Shown: positions 1 to 8,753, numbered from the stretch's first letter. The stretch: DNA of 64,000 nt from Mycolicibacterium frederiksbergense (GCF_012223425.1 NZ_CP038798.1:186001-250000); one strand, 5' to 3'. Notes: a model not told the origin generated them from the sequence alone. Numbers and translations: made by a program.

Positions 1-226
1 TGGTGCCTGCCATGTGGTTGCCGATGAGGCCGCCGACTACACCGGCGGTGAGCGCGACAGCGACGGCACCGCCGATGATTGCCGCGATCAGGCCACCCTT
101 GCGCTTCCGTGGAGCTGGCGCGGGGTAGAACGGCGGCATCTGCGGGTTAGGCGGTGCGGGGGGCATGGCGCCAGGGCCGACCGGGTAGGCAGCTGCGGGA
201 GGCGGGTAGGTGAATTGGTCGGTCAT
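1..226 (-). CDS. Partial proline-rich single-pass membrane protein
   Basis: The start codon is inside the window but the gene runs off its left edge, so only the first 75 residues are seen. They hold a proline-rich stretch (residues 8-39), a basic RKRKGG cluster (40-45) and a Gly/Ala/Val-rich hydrophobic segment (about 46-69) that should cross the membrane once with the N-terminus inside. The ATG lies 4 bases after the stop of the small gene before it, so it is the last visible gene of a leftward operon with PE/PPE-like genes. Proteins of this shape are common in mycobacteria. I recognise no specific family, and the C-terminal domain that would tell its role is missing. Confidence 0.7.
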   Translation of the reverse strand, partial: MTDQFTYPPPAAAYPVGPGAMPPAPPNPQMPPFYPAPAPRKRKGGLIAAIIGGAVAVALTAGVVGGLIGNHMAGT

Positions 227-230
227 GGTG

Positions 231-518
231 TTAGACCTCGATTCCCGCGATGTGCGTGGCGTTGGTTTCGTCGCTGCTGGTCATGATTGCCGAGGTCCCG
301 CCGTTGGCAGTGGCCACTCCGCTGACGTCAGTGGCTCTTTTGGCGGTCATTGCTTCATGGGCTGCAGGCCAGTCGGTGACTGCTGCACTCAGCGCCACCG
401 ACATCGGATCAGCACCGGCTGCACAGATGGGGTGCACGGCGGGCTGTGTGGGGGCAGCAGAAAACCACCCGCCCGTGGTCGACGCCAGGTCGGGGACGTC
501 ATTATGGATCGCAGCCAT
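231..518 (-). CDS. Small PE/EspC-like type VII secretion-associated protein
   Basis: A 95-residue Ala/Thr-rich protein without signal peptide or membrane segment, of the size of a PE or EspC-type helical hairpin. Its C-terminal half (DPMSVALSAAVTDW, then SSDETNATHIAGI at the end) aligns by eye with the N-terminal domain of the large PPE-like protein of the same operon, which has DSVSAHLASALTAW and GTDDTNAAAIAGI. I infer that it is a free-standing paralogue of that domain and probably a secreted partner or chaperone client of an ESX system. No YxxxD/E secretion signal is obvious. Start chosen at the only ATG with a full domain downstream. Confidence 0.6.
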   Translation of the reverse strand: MAAIHNDVPDLASTTGGWFSAAPTQPAVHPICAAGADPMSVALSAAVTDWPAAHEAMTAKRATDVSGVATANGGTSAIMTSSDETNATHIAGIEV

Positions 519-596
519 CTAGCTTCGCCCCTTTCGTTGCTCTAGAAAAATGGTAACTGCCAGCGCCGACGCTCCGAGCGCCAATTTTCAGGTCGG

Positions 597-962
597 TTAG
601 CCCACGCCGCGCAGCGCCGCGGCGAACTCTGTGGCTACCGGATGCTTGGCGAACTCCTCGGGGATGTGGGCGAATTCCTCGCGGAATTCGGCGGCCATCG
701 CCTGAATTGCTGCGTAGGTGCGTTCGGCATTCTTGGCGATGGCGTCGTTCATCGCGTCTTCGAGCTCACCGACGGTGAGTTCTTCTTGCAGGCCCGTGCG
801 GATGTCGCAGCCGATGAGTCGGCCTCTGCCGTCGTGGGTCAAGACGATGTCATCGTCGGGGTCACCGGTCGCAGTGAACGCCGCCACCTTGTCTTCCCAG
901 CGGTAGACAGCATCCAGCAACTTGTCGATCATCTCTGAGGACTTCTCAGCTCGCGTGGCCAT
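597..962 (-). CDS. YbaB/EspL-like small protein of ESX operon
   Basis: A 121-residue charged, helical protein. The chosen ATG has a good ribosome binding site (AAGGGAGAG) just upstream; the frame stays open further upstream but without a good start. The N-terminal helix (MATRAEKSSEMIDKLLDAV), the central beta segment (residues 31-50, with GDPDDDIVLTHDGRGRLIG) and the C-terminal helices match the layout of the YbaB/EbfC fold. In ESX-1 loci a YbaB-like protein (EspL) sits between PPE-like EspK and the PE-PPE fusion EspB, and the order here is comparable. Probably cytosolic, helping handling or stability of secretion substrates; DNA binding is possible but unproven. The family assignment is by eye. 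Confidence 0.55.
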   Translation of the reverse strand: MATRAEKSSEMIDKLLDAVYRWEDKVAAFTATGDPDDDIVLTHDGRGRLIGCDIRTGLQEELTVGELEDAMNDAIAKNAERTYAAIQAMAAEFREEFAHIPEEFAKHPVATEFAAALRGVG

Positions 963-1023
963 CGTCTTCTCTCCCTTAACTGCGATATGCGTTGCGGTGC
1001 AACGCTTCCCCTTGATTGTCGGC

Positions 1024-2715
1024 TCAGTTCTTCTTGTCTGGGTCGCGCCGTCGTCGCGTCTCGCGGCGCATCTCGCCGAAGACCGGTTCGGCGTTGGGCG
1101 TAGGTCGCTCGACAATGCGGCGCCGCTCCTCAGGTTTGCGGCCTTCGTCGTTCTTGCCGCCCATGCCGCCCATCATGGGCGGCATCATGCCCATTCCGCC
1201 GACGCCGGTCGGCGCGGCGCCGGTAGATGTTCCGGTCGCGGGGGAACCAACGGACAGGCCGGAGCCGACGGGCGGCCCGACGGCCGGGCTGGAGCTCGAC
1301 ATCGGTGCGCCTCCTCCCCCGCCGTCGCCGCCACCGCCCGCGGGGGTGGTGCCGCCGCTGCCGAAGTCGTCGCCCAAGTCATCCGACGGTGAGCCCGAGC
1401 CGCCGCCGCTGTCGGGCATTTCGGGGTTGCCTAGCTGCGGCATCCCGCCGCCCATGCCGGGCAACGAGGACAAGCTGGACAGTGCGGAGAGCGGGGACGC
1501 GCCACCGAGGCCATGGGTGACTTGACCGACCGCCCCGGTGCCAGCTCCCATGATCATCCCGGCCACGTTGGCGAGCATGCTCGCCGAGTTCGGATCGGCA
1601 GGGGGCAGCGGTCCTGCCGGGGTGGGGTTGGTCGGAGCCGTGGCGCCACCAATGGGGGGATGTTCTGCCGAGGTGGGATCGTCGGCTGCGTTGTCGCTGT
1701 TGCCCCGGTGCCCGCGCCCCTCGGCGGGGCCCTCGTCCTCGCCACCTGCTCCGGGGGCCGGGTGCGGGTTCAGCGTTTTGGCTTCCACGGTGGGCGGTGC
1801 GTGCACGATCGGCGGGGCGGGCTGCGGCGGTTTAGCTGCCCCACCGATGGTCGGCGGCGCGGCGGTGGAGAAATCCTGGAAGGCGCTCATTACGGCAGCG
1901 CGCTTGGTGGTCAAGTCGTTTCGCAGGGTCTCTACCTGGGCGGCGTTGGCCCCGCCGCTGGCCCTGTAATTGGCCAGCGCGACGTTGAGGCGCTGACGAG
2001 CATTGGAGAGTTCCTGGGGGTGCGGAGTGTTCTGGATCAAGGTTTCGGTCTGCGTGGCAGCGTCGTCAGCGGCGCTGGCCAGCGCAAGGACCTGAGGGTG
2101 AAGATCCGACTCCAGCCATTCGGCATGACCGGCGATGTTCGTGGCCGCTCGGTGGTGTCCATCGACCCAGTGCTCTGCCACCGACGTACCGGTGGTGCGC
2201 ACGTGGTCGGCGGCATTCTGGACGCTCGTCGCCAGGGTGGTGCGGATGTGGGAGGCGAAATCGCGCAGGCTCTGAGGGCCAGGGCCGGAATGCACATGCG
2301 CGGCAACCTGCTCTGGGGTCATCGGCATGGGTGCTGCCATGGTCGGCATCGCGGGCAGCGATGGCACCGGGACCTCGGGAAACTTGCCGGCCGATGGCGC
2401 TGCCGGTGCAGCAGCGGCAGCGGCCGCCGAATCCTGCATGATTCCGGCGATTGCCGCGGCGTTGGTGTCGTCGGTGCCGGCGAGGTCGGCCGCGGTGCCG
2501 CCGACCGCCACCCCGCCCGCGGCTCGCTGCTGTCCAGCGTGCTCGTGCAGCAGGTGCAACGACTGCGCCCACGCGGTCAGCGCGCTGGCCAGGTGTGCAG
2601 AGACCGAATCGCCCGCTGCGGCCTGGCATGCCCCTGCTGGAGCGCTCTGGTGTGCGGAGGCATCGAGCGCCCCGGCGTCGGCACGTAGGCCGTCGGGATC
2701 GACCCTCAGATCCAT
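1024..2715 (-). CDS. Large PE-PPE-like (EspB/EspK-like) ESX substrate
   Basis: A 563-residue protein with three parts. Residues 1-95 form a PE-like helical hairpin ending in DDTNAAAIAGI. Residues about 130-290 are long amphipathic helices of PPE character. Residues about 300-530 are a Pro/Gly/Ser-rich, low-complexity tail with GGG and PPP runs, followed by a strongly basic end (ERRRIVERPTPNAE, RRETRRRRDPDKK). This resembles mycobacterial ESX-associated proteins that fuse PE and PPE regions, such as EspB or EspK. No signal peptide or membrane segment is present, as expected for type VII export. It lies 10 bases after the small helical gene upstream, so the two are probably cotranscribed. Whether it is itself exported or is an accessory factor cannot be told. 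Confidence 0.65.
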   Translation of the reverse strand: MDLRVDPDGLRADAGALDASAHQSAPAGACQAAAGDSVSAHLASALTAWAQSLHLLHEHAGQQRAAGGVAVGGTAADLAGTDDTNAAAIAGIMQDSAAAAAAAPAAPSAGKFPEVPVPSLPAMPTMAAPMPMTPEQVAAHVHSGPGPQSLRDFASHIRTTLATSVQNAADHVRTTGTSVAEHWVDGHHRAATNIAGHAEWLESDLHPQVLALASAADDAATQTETLIQNTPHPQELSNARQRLNVALANYRASGGANAAQVETLRNDLTTKRAAVMSAFQDFSTAAPPTIGGAAKPPQPAPPIVHAPPTVEAKTLNPHPAPGAGGEDEGPAEGRGHRGNSDNAADDPTSAEHPPIGGATAPTNPTPAGPLPPADPNSASMLANVAGMIMGAGTGAVGQVTHGLGGASPLSALSSLSSLPGMGGGMPQLGNPEMPDSGGGSGSPSDDLGDDFGSGGTTPAGGGGDGGGGGAPMSSSSPAVGPPVGSGLSVGSPATGTSTGAAPTGVGGMGMMPPMMGGMGGKNDEGRKPEERRRIVERPTPNAEPVFGEMRRETRRRRDPDKKN

Positions 2716-2725
2716 GAGGGCGAAT

Positions 2726-3040
2726 CTACGCGTCCACGACGTTATTGATCCGCGCTGCGGACTCGTCGTCTGCGTTGTTGAAATTCGTTCGGGTATTGCT
2801 CAGCCGCTCCGCATGTCCGCGAGCGTGCTCCGCCACGCGCTGGTAGGCGGCTTGCCTTTCCTGCATTTCAGCGTGCTTGGCCGCCACGAAGGGGGCGTAG
2901 GTGTCCCCCACCGTCGCCTGCAGCTGCTCGAGGGTCATGTGCTGCTGTCGGCCGTGGGCCTCCACCAGGTCGCCGTAGTTGCGCCACGCGGCAGCAGCCT
3001 GCGCCGCAGCGTCGCTGTCCAGTGAAATCGAATCCGTCAT
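2726..3040 (-). CDS. Small helical ESX-associated protein (EspC/WXG-like)
   Basis: First gene of the leftward operon, 104 residues, almost entirely alpha-helical. It has a long helix with AAWRNYGDLVEAHG near residue 17, a middle region with QLQATVGDTYAPFVAAKHAEMQ, and an end NADDESAARINNVVDA. The D-[DE]-x-[NS]-A-x-x-I ending also occurs in the two PE-like proteins of the operon, which supports a shared fold. Size and helix content suit EspC or WXG100-type partners of ESX substrates. An upstream ATG pair exists 18 codons earlier, but the ATG followed by TDSISLDSD gives the usual length. Confidence 0.6.
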   Translation of the reverse strand: MTDSISLDSDAAAQAAAAWRNYGDLVEAHGRQQHMTLEQLQATVGDTYAPFVAAKHAEMQERQAAYQRVAEHARGHAERLSNTRTNFNNADDESAARINNVVDA

Positions 3041-3323
3041 GTCGCCTCGCACCACTTTCTTCGTCACGGGTCCGCAACAAGCAACTTGCATCACTTGCGT
3101 TTACTCACTGCCTAGTCTGTAGCATCACCCGGTGAGTGCGCAAGGCGTGCCCGGATCTGTTCGCACGCCGCGCTCTGTGCTTACTCGGCTACACGCTAGG
3201 AAGGCCCACAGTCTTGAGCGACGTCCCCACCATCGGCCCATCCCCCTTTTCCCGAAATACCGCTCGCGCAGTTTCCGGCGTGTCGGCACAATTTCGCGAA
3301 ATCGGCCGTGCATGATCAGCCCC

Positions 3324-3770
3324 ATGACTGGAGTTGGTAGAAGAGGCCGTGCGGGTCGCCCCTCCCTCGGCGACCGGGCCGTCATGACTGCGAGGCTGCC
3401 GCTGATCGTTCAGCGGACGGTCGACGCCGCTGCCGCCGACCACGGCACCGATCGCACCGCGGTGCTGACCGACATCGTCTGCTTCCACTACGGGCGCCTT
3501 GACCTCATGCGCCATCTACCACAACAGCTGCTGTTCGAGACGTCCACGGCGACAACGGAACTCAGCGAAGAGGACCGCCGCATCGGGCCTCACGTCAAGG
3601 TACGGCCGCCGCGCGCGGTCGCCAACATCATCGACGTCGATGTCGACGACCTGCATCGCGGCGTCGAACGATCGACGTACCTGGCCGACATCATCTGCCA
3701 CCACACGGGCTATCCCCAGCTCGTACGGGATACGGAAGTTCAGAAGGAGGGCTTGCCACTGGCGATGTGA
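3324..3770 (+). CDS. Tandem ribbon-helix-helix-like DNA-binding protein
   Basis: A 148-residue soluble protein divergent from the ESX operon. After a basic N-terminus (VGRRGRAGRPS) it carries two copies of one motif. The first, around residues 25-65, has VDAAAADHGTDRTAVLTDIV and ends HYGRLDLMR. The second, around 95-140, has VDVDDLHRGVERSTYLADII and ends HTGYPQLVR. Each looks like a ribbon-helix-helix or related small DNA-binding unit, so the protein may act as a monomer with a built-in dimer. It sits between the ESX operon and the replication gene, a place typical of plasmid copy-number or partition regulators. An ATG four codons upstream is also possible. The function is inferred from fold and place only. 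Confidence 0.5.
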   Translation: MTGVGRRGRAGRPSLGDRAVMTARLPLIVQRTVDAAAADHGTDRTAVLTDIVCFHYGRLDLMRHLPQQLLFETSTATTELSEEDRRIGPHVKVRPPRAVANIIDVDVDDLHRGVERSTYLADIICHHTGYPQLVRDTEVQKEGLPLAM

Positions 3771-3880
3771 CACACACCGCCCGGCTCCCCCTCAAACGAG
3801 GACCACGTCTTGTCATCGACTGGGCCGGGCAAATGTGACATCTGAATAGCTGGTGTGCGGACAACCGCTCAAATGACGAA

Positions 3881-3901
3881 GGCCCCGCCTACGGCGGGGC
3901 C
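3881..3901 (+). terminator. Perfect GC hairpin terminator
   Basis: Perfect 9-bp inverted repeat (GGCCCCGCC / GGCGGGGCC) with a 3-base loop, about 110 bases after the tandem RHH gene. There is no T-run, as is usual for mycobacterial hairpin terminators. It separates that gene from the replication gene. Confidence 0.7.
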
Positions 3902-4226
3902 ACGTCTAGAGAGTTAGAAGTCGAGGGCCAACTCGGCTTCGGGTTCTCCGCACCCGATTCCCCGAAGGGACTGTCTTGCTGGACAGCTCTCACGGTAGCG
4001 CATTGCTCGTCCACAGAACAGTGGTGGACGCCAAGTGGTGCGTTAATCGTGTCCAAACGTTTACCCACGTCACTTCCGTATCGCGGGTGTCAGCGTGGGC
4101 GCCCTGGTTGAGTGCCGCCCAATTGGCATCCACCGGCTCGCGTGGTGAGTTGCTGAAATCGCTCACCGGCGTGTGGCAGCCGTCTGCGCTGGGTCCGTTG
4201 TGCTGAGCGCGTCGCCGGGTCCGTCG
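3902..4226. other. Leader of the replication gene, possible origin
   Basis: About 325 bases without a convincing gene, ending at the start of the replication protein. It contains one near-match to a mycobacterial DnaA box (TCGTCCACA at 4007-4015) overlapping an imperfect inverted repeat GTCCAC/GTGGAC (4009-4029), and otherwise no obvious iterons. In mycobacterial plasmids the origin often adjoins rep, so this is a candidate, but nothing in the sequence proves it. Confidence 0.3.
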
Positions 4227-6155
4227 ATGCCGGTTCCGGACGACCCAGAGACAGTCTGGCGGACACTGGCCCCGCTGCTGAGCGCCCCCGGTCGCAGGTC
4301 GGTGCGCCTCTACGACGCCACCACGGGCAAGTTCAGCGAGGTCGCCAGGCTCACCAAGTCCTTGCCGAAGGCGCCGGCCGCCACCTACCTCTACACCAAA
4401 AAAGCCCGTACCCACTTGCTGGCCCTGGACTTCGACGATTCCCGTGGCGGCCGTGCCGCGGTGGACGCCGACCTGGCCACGGCCGCGGAATGGATCAGCC
4501 GCTGTGGCGGGGTGATCGTCACCGACCACTCCCCCACGGGCGCACACCTGTTGTGTCCCCTGGCCATTGGAACGACCGCCAGCTTCACGGAAGTGAACCA
4601 TCTGGTGCGACTGCTCGAGGCCCGGTTGCCCACCCTGGACAAGACCCCCAGCACCAACCCCGACTCCGGCTGTCTCAGCGCGCCCGGCACCCCCGCCAAA
4701 CGCGGCGGCTACCGCCAACTCGACTGCCCCCTCTCGGCTGCCGTCGAGGCATTCACCACCCGATCAGCACCCAGCCTGCTGCCCCGCCTCTACGAGCTGC
4801 TCGGCGCTCTCAAACCCCACCCCACCAACACCCAGCCCGCCACAGGCACCCCGCCGACCACCCCGTCCGACTACTGCACCGGTGAAGGCGACGACCAGCG
4901 ACTCGCGCCGCGATGGGTCCGTGACGACCCGATCCACCCCGACATCACCCAGTACGCCCAGTACGGCACGATGCGCAACGACCAACGCCAATGGGACACC
5001 CAGTCCGAAGCCCGCATGGCCGTGCTCACCGCCGCCATCGCCCGCGGTCACAGCCTCACCAGCATCACCGCGTTAACCGCTCCCGGCGCCCCCTGGCACC
5101 AGGGCCTCGGCCAGGCCTACCAGCGCTACCACCACCATGCCCACACCGCCCTGAGCCGCGACTTCACCAAAGCCTTGCACTGGCTCTGCACAAACGCCCT
5201 CAAACACCGTCACCCGCAGCACAAGGGGAAGAACTCACAGGGGGGGAACCAGGGAACTGGACCGCGCGGTCCGCTCGCGTTGAGAACCTGGCTCGCCAGC
5301 GCGATGCACTGGGCTGACATCGAGTTCAAGGGCAAGCGCTACCGCTGGACCGTGCACGCCGTGCTGCAAGCCCTTGCGAGCAACGCCCACCGCGCAGGGC
5401 AAGAAATCAACGGCGTGTGGGTAGTCGGAGTCGGTGGAAGGAACCTTTCCCTCGGCACCGGCCTGCTCAGCGAGGACGCCGTGTGGCGCGTTTTACGGGA
5501 CCTCCGCGACACCCCCGGAGCGCCACTGATCTTGACTCGTCGCGGCGTCGGCATCGAACCTGATTTCTACGCCTTGACCAGCTCGGCCGGAGTCGTCACG
5601 CCCAACGTCCGCGCCCTCCAGGTCCGCGTCGAACCAGTACACGACGCGTGGTCAGTGCTCGGGCACCATCACCGCCGCATCTATGAACTCGTCGCCCATC
5701 ACGGACTGACCAGCCGCGCGGACCTCTATGCCGCGGCCGCGGTGTCGGCCAGTGCCGGCGACACCGCGGTGACCTCTCTCGAGATCGTGGGACTCCTGAC
5801 GAGGACGGGCCGGGGCACCGTGTCGACGGGAACGACCACACTTGACGACGTCGCCGCCGCACACGACACCCACGGCTCACGCGCAGACCGGATCGCCCGG
5901 TATAAGGCCGAAAGAGACCAATGGCACGCATGGCTGGCCGATCGCGACGCGGCCCGCGAAGAAGAAGCGATCCAGGCCCTCGAACGAGCTGCACCCTACG
6001 AACACCCCGACGTCCTCCAGAGCTTCTGGGCATCAACCCACGCCAACGGACCCCCGGAGGAAGCCGTCGACCACGGTGATTACGTCGACTACGAGGAGGC
6101 CGTCGACCGCGTGCTGGCCATGCTCGGCGGCCGAATCCTCACCGCGCCACAGTAA
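4227..6155 (+). CDS. Plasmid replication protein with prim-pol (AEP) domain
   Basis: A 642-residue replication initiator candidate. The N-terminal third has the pattern of archaeo-eukaryotic primase/polymerases. LLALDFDDSRGG gives the metal-binding DxD; DHSPTGAHLL fits the SxH motif; and GCLSAPGTPAKRGGYRQL fits the glycine-rich motif before the third acidic strand. A Ser/Pro/His-rich linker follows (about 230-380). The C-terminal part (about 390-500) looks like winged-helix domains (GLLSEDAVWRVLRDL, LVAHHGLTSRADLYAAAA) and ends in an acidic helix. The open frame extends 18 codons upstream, where GTG starts at 4173 and 4200 are also possible; no clear ribosome binding site decides. It sits next to parA and a putative centromere, which supports a plasmid replicon. 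Confidence 0.7.
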   Translation: MPVPDDPETVWRTLAPLLSAPGRRSVRLYDATTGKFSEVARLTKSLPKAPAATYLYTKKARTHLLALDFDDSRGGRAAVDADLATAAEWISRCGGVIVTDHSPTGAHLLCPLAIGTTASFTEVNHLVRLLEARLPTLDKTPSTNPDSGCLSAPGTPAKRGGYRQLDCPLSAAVEAFTTRSAPSLLPRLYELLGALKPHPTNTQPATGTPPTTPSDYCTGEGDDQRLAPRWVRDDPIHPDITQYAQYGTMRNDQRQWDTQSEARMAVLTAAIARGHSLTSITALTAPGAPWHQGLGQAYQRYHHHAHTALSRDFTKALHWLCTNALKHRHPQHKGKNSQGGNQGTGPRGPLALRTWLASAMHWADIEFKGKRYRWTVHAVLQALASNAHRAGQEINGVWVVGVGGRNLSLGTGLLSEDAVWRVLRDLRDTPGAPLILTRRGVGIEPDFYALTSSAGVVTPNVRALQVRVEPVHDAWSVLGHHHRRIYELVAHHGLTSRADLYAAAAVSASAGDTAVTSLEIVGLLTRTGRGTVSTGTTTLDDVAAAHDTHGSRADRIARYKAERDQWHAWLADRDAAREEEAIQALERAAPYEHPDVLQSFWASTHANGPPEEAVDHGDYVDYEEAVDRVLAMLGGRILTAPQ

Positions 6156-6219
6156 GGCGTCGCGGCCGTCGACCACTGCGTGCTCTCGGTTCGGGCCGAT
6201 CCACCACGTGAAATGGGCT

Positions 6220-6238
6220 GTGCGTCACGCTGACGCAC
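6220..6238 (+). terminator. Hairpin downstream of replication gene
   Basis: Perfect 8-bp inverted repeat GTGCGTCA / TGACGCAC with a CGC loop, 65 bases after the stop of the replication gene. It lacks a T-run, so it may be an intrinsic terminator of the mycobacterial type or a protein-binding palindrome. Confidence 0.45.
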
Positions 6239-7090
6239 CAACGACCGACGACTAGGGGTACGGGCGCTCAGAGGCACCGTCGAAGCGTGTGGAACGCGCT
6301 GGGGGCCAAAACGCGCTATTCATGTTTCCGACCCATGCGCCGGCAGACCGTTTCCGCAGGTCAGCTGGTGCGACCGGGAACAACCACTCCCCCTCCCCCG
6401 CGCCCCCTGGCGTCCATGATTCTGCCGCCGGAATCGTCGCCACACCCCGGAGCGGCCTGCCGTCGGGGTGGCCCAAATGCCCTGCTCATCCCCCTTGCCT
6501 GATGCCCGGCTCCGACGACTGGGCTGTTTCGTGCAGCGAGATGCGGCGGTAGGCCGGACTCGGCCGGGTTGAGCGCGCCCCATTCAAATGGACTACCAGT
6601 TTGGGCGCAGCAGGACGTGGTCAAAGCCCAAGCCCGACCGGAGGTCTAGTCCGTCGTGCCAGGAAGACCAACGCCCATGACGGGCCGCTACACACAAACC
6701 TCTCCCCGGCGGTCGCCGCCATCTCAGACGTCTGGGATGGCTCGTTCCTGACGAGACGGGCCTATCACCGCCCGCGCGGAAGCGCCGCACGACTGGCTCC
6801 TACCGCGCACGTTGCCTCGGCGTGTACTGCACGCCATTTTCAGTCGGAGGTAGTGGACAGGCGCATCCCCGGCGGCAGTGCGGGACGCGGGCCATTTCCT
6901 CATGCATGTCGTGCTGACACCGCCAATCGCAGTCCAGGTCGAGCCCTACGTGTTCGTACCTCCCCCGGCGGCGCGCCGTGCGGCATCAGGCAGCTCGCCA
7001 CTCTGCTGGGATACGGTTTACGTGGAACAAACGTCAATGCGATGAAGTCACTGCGACGGCGCTATGCGAACGGGAAAGGGCAGCGACATG
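6239..7090. other. Intergenic region, no gene recognised
   Basis: About 850 bases between the replication gene and the CG-repeat segment. Open frames here are short, mutually overlapping and of unnatural composition, and none has a recognisable domain. No repeat family or strong hairpin was seen. It may hold promoters or part of the origin, but I see no direct evidence. Confidence 0.35.
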
Positions 7091-7762
7091 ACTGACATTG
7101 ATGCTGATCAACGCTTTGCGTCGCGCTCCTTATCGCGTATGTATCGCGCAGTCAGTCCCGCATTACGTCGCGCTTTCGGTGGCGCTTATCATCACGCTGT
7201 TACTGCGCCCGGCGTATCGCGCATGTATGCGCACACCACCGAGCAGACCGAGGCGCGTGGCACTACGCCCACCATTACGCACTTAATTGCGCGTCTGGTC
7301 CGCGCAGGCTCGCGCCGTTCACGGCGCTCATGCCACCGCCCTCGGTCGCGCCTTTATCGTCGCTCGGTAGTGCGCCGCCGTGTGCGCGCGGAGTCCCGCG
7401 CTAGGCCACGCCCAAATAACCGCCCTATATTGCGCCCCAAGGCCCGCTTTACGTCGAGCCCTTCTCCACGCCTCGCATCCCGCGCATTACTGTGCGTGGT
7501 GCAACGCGTGGTCATGTGCGTGCCGTGACGCGTGAACGTCCGCGCGGCTTAGGGCGAAACGGTGGGCGCAGATATCCGCGCTGACAAAAGCGTTACTCAC
7601 GCGTTACCTGTCGCGTAACACAACGCGCTGTATGTCGCGCTATGCTCAGCGATATTCGCGCGTGACTTTCCGCCCCACTCATCGCCCCCGGCAACGCGCG
7701 GTACCCCGCGGTATAGACCGCGCGCCGTTGGGCGTGCACCCAACTGAAAGGGCAGAGAATTG
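7091..7762 (+). repeat. CG-rich degenerate repeat region, putative centromere (parS)
   Basis: This 0.67 kb stretch directly upstream of parA is studded with short CGCG/GCGC-centred words separated by AT-rich spacers of roughly one helical turn. Examples are TATCGCG at 7131-7137, 7142-7148 and 7215-7221, with many ACGTCGCG, GGCGC, TGCGC, ACGCG and CGCGC variants between. The texture is unlike the neighbouring genes on either strand, and no convincing coding frame runs through it. In type Ib partition systems the centromere lies upstream of parA and is bound by a ribbon-helix-helix ParB-like protein, exactly the arrangement here. The role is inference from place and pattern. Confidence 0.5.
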
Positions 7763-8737
7763 ATGACCGAAACGACCGCGCCGACACACGCGCTGGCTCC
7801 CGTGGTGCCGACGCCGTGGCAGGTGATCGCGCTTGCCAACGGTAAAGGGGGAGTGGGCAAGACCAGCATCACCGCCAATTTGGCCGGCCTCTACGGCCAG
7901 GGCGGATTCAAGGTGCTCCTGGTCGAGCTGGATCCTCAGGGCAACTTGGCGCGCGACTTCGGTCTGCCAGTGGCCGAGTACGAATCCATCAACGACCTGA
8001 TCGACGCCAACGGCTCGCAACACGCTGCGTCGCTCATGCTGGGGAGCGCCAGCGCGCAGCCGCCGTTGTATGAAAATGTTCGGCCGAACGTTGACTTGAT
8101 CGCCGGGGGCGGCGAGCTGCAACGCATCTTCAACTACTTCGGCTCGAACGCCAAGGAGAGCCTGGCGGACGCGATCCGCCGCGAAATCCTCCGCCTGGGT
8201 CGCACCTACGACCTGGTCCTTATCGACTCACCACCGATCGACCTGACGGCCCTGGAGGCCATCCTGCGGGTGGCGGGCACAGTGGTCATCCCCGTACGGG
8301 CCGATGACGCCAGCATTGACGGGCTGTCGACGATCGCGGGGCAGTTCGGGTCGGCGCAGTTGGAGAATCCGGCGCTACGCCTTGGGGGAGTGGTCCGGTT
8401 CGGGCTGGGCAGCCGCTCCACTCGAGTCGCCGAGCGCGTGCTGACCACCATCGAGGAGATCCTGGGCGGCGTGGCTCCGATCTTCACGTCCATCGTGCGG
8501 CATTCGGATTCTGGCGGGTACGAGGCCCGGCGCCACGGGCTGCTGGCACATGAGCTGGAATCGGCCAGCACTGAGGCCAAGGGGAAGCGTCTCGCAGCGT
8601 TGAAGGTGGGCGCCAAGGTCAGCGGCGACGAGGTCGGCACCGGGACCGGTACGAGCAGGGGACTGGCAGAGGACTACGAGAACCTGGCGGCCGAGGTGCT
8701 GTCCCGGGTCAATGAACTGATCAGCGAGAACGGCTAG
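7763..8737 (+). CDS. parA: ParA-type partition ATPase
   Basis: A 324-residue deviant-Walker ATPase. The Walker A motif is KGGVGKTS at about residues 29-36, with the signature lysine. VLLVELDPQGN holds the switch I/A-prime aspartate, DLVLIDSPP is Walker B, and PVRADDASIDGL follows. The family drives plasmid or chromosome segregation by forming nucleotide-dependent patches on the nucleoid. The ATG is preceded by GAAAGGGCAGAG; a TTG one codon earlier is also in frame. It is followed 16 bases later by an RHH protein, the expected ParB-like partner, so both form one operon. There is no N-terminal HTH, so it belongs to the short ParA class. Confidence 0.9.
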   Translation: MTETTAPTHALAPVVPTPWQVIALANGKGGVGKTSITANLAGLYGQGGFKVLLVELDPQGNLARDFGLPVAEYESINDLIDANGSQHAASLMLGSASAQPPLYENVRPNVDLIAGGGELQRIFNYFGSNAKESLADAIRREILRLGRTYDLVLIDSPPIDLTALEAILRVAGTVVIPVRADDASIDGLSTIAGQFGSAQLENPALRLGGVVRFGLGSRSTRVAERVLTTIEEILGGVAPIFTSIVRHSDSGGYEARRHGLLAHELESASTEAKGKRLAALKVGAKVSGDEVGTGTGTSRGLAEDYENLAAEVLSRVNELISENG

Positions 8738-8753
8738 AAGGGGCGTCGAGAAC

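Noticed and set aside
1513..2688. Long forward open frame (391 codons) opposite the PPE-like gene
   Set aside because: Low-complexity Gly/Arg/Val-rich shadow of a high-GC gene; the opposite frame has domain structure and operon spacing.
7064..7528. Forward frame of 154 codons over the CG-repeat region
   Set aside because: Arg/Ser/Pro-rich composition produced by the CGC-type repeats, no domain, no plausible start signal beyond an ATG; a repeat array explains it better.
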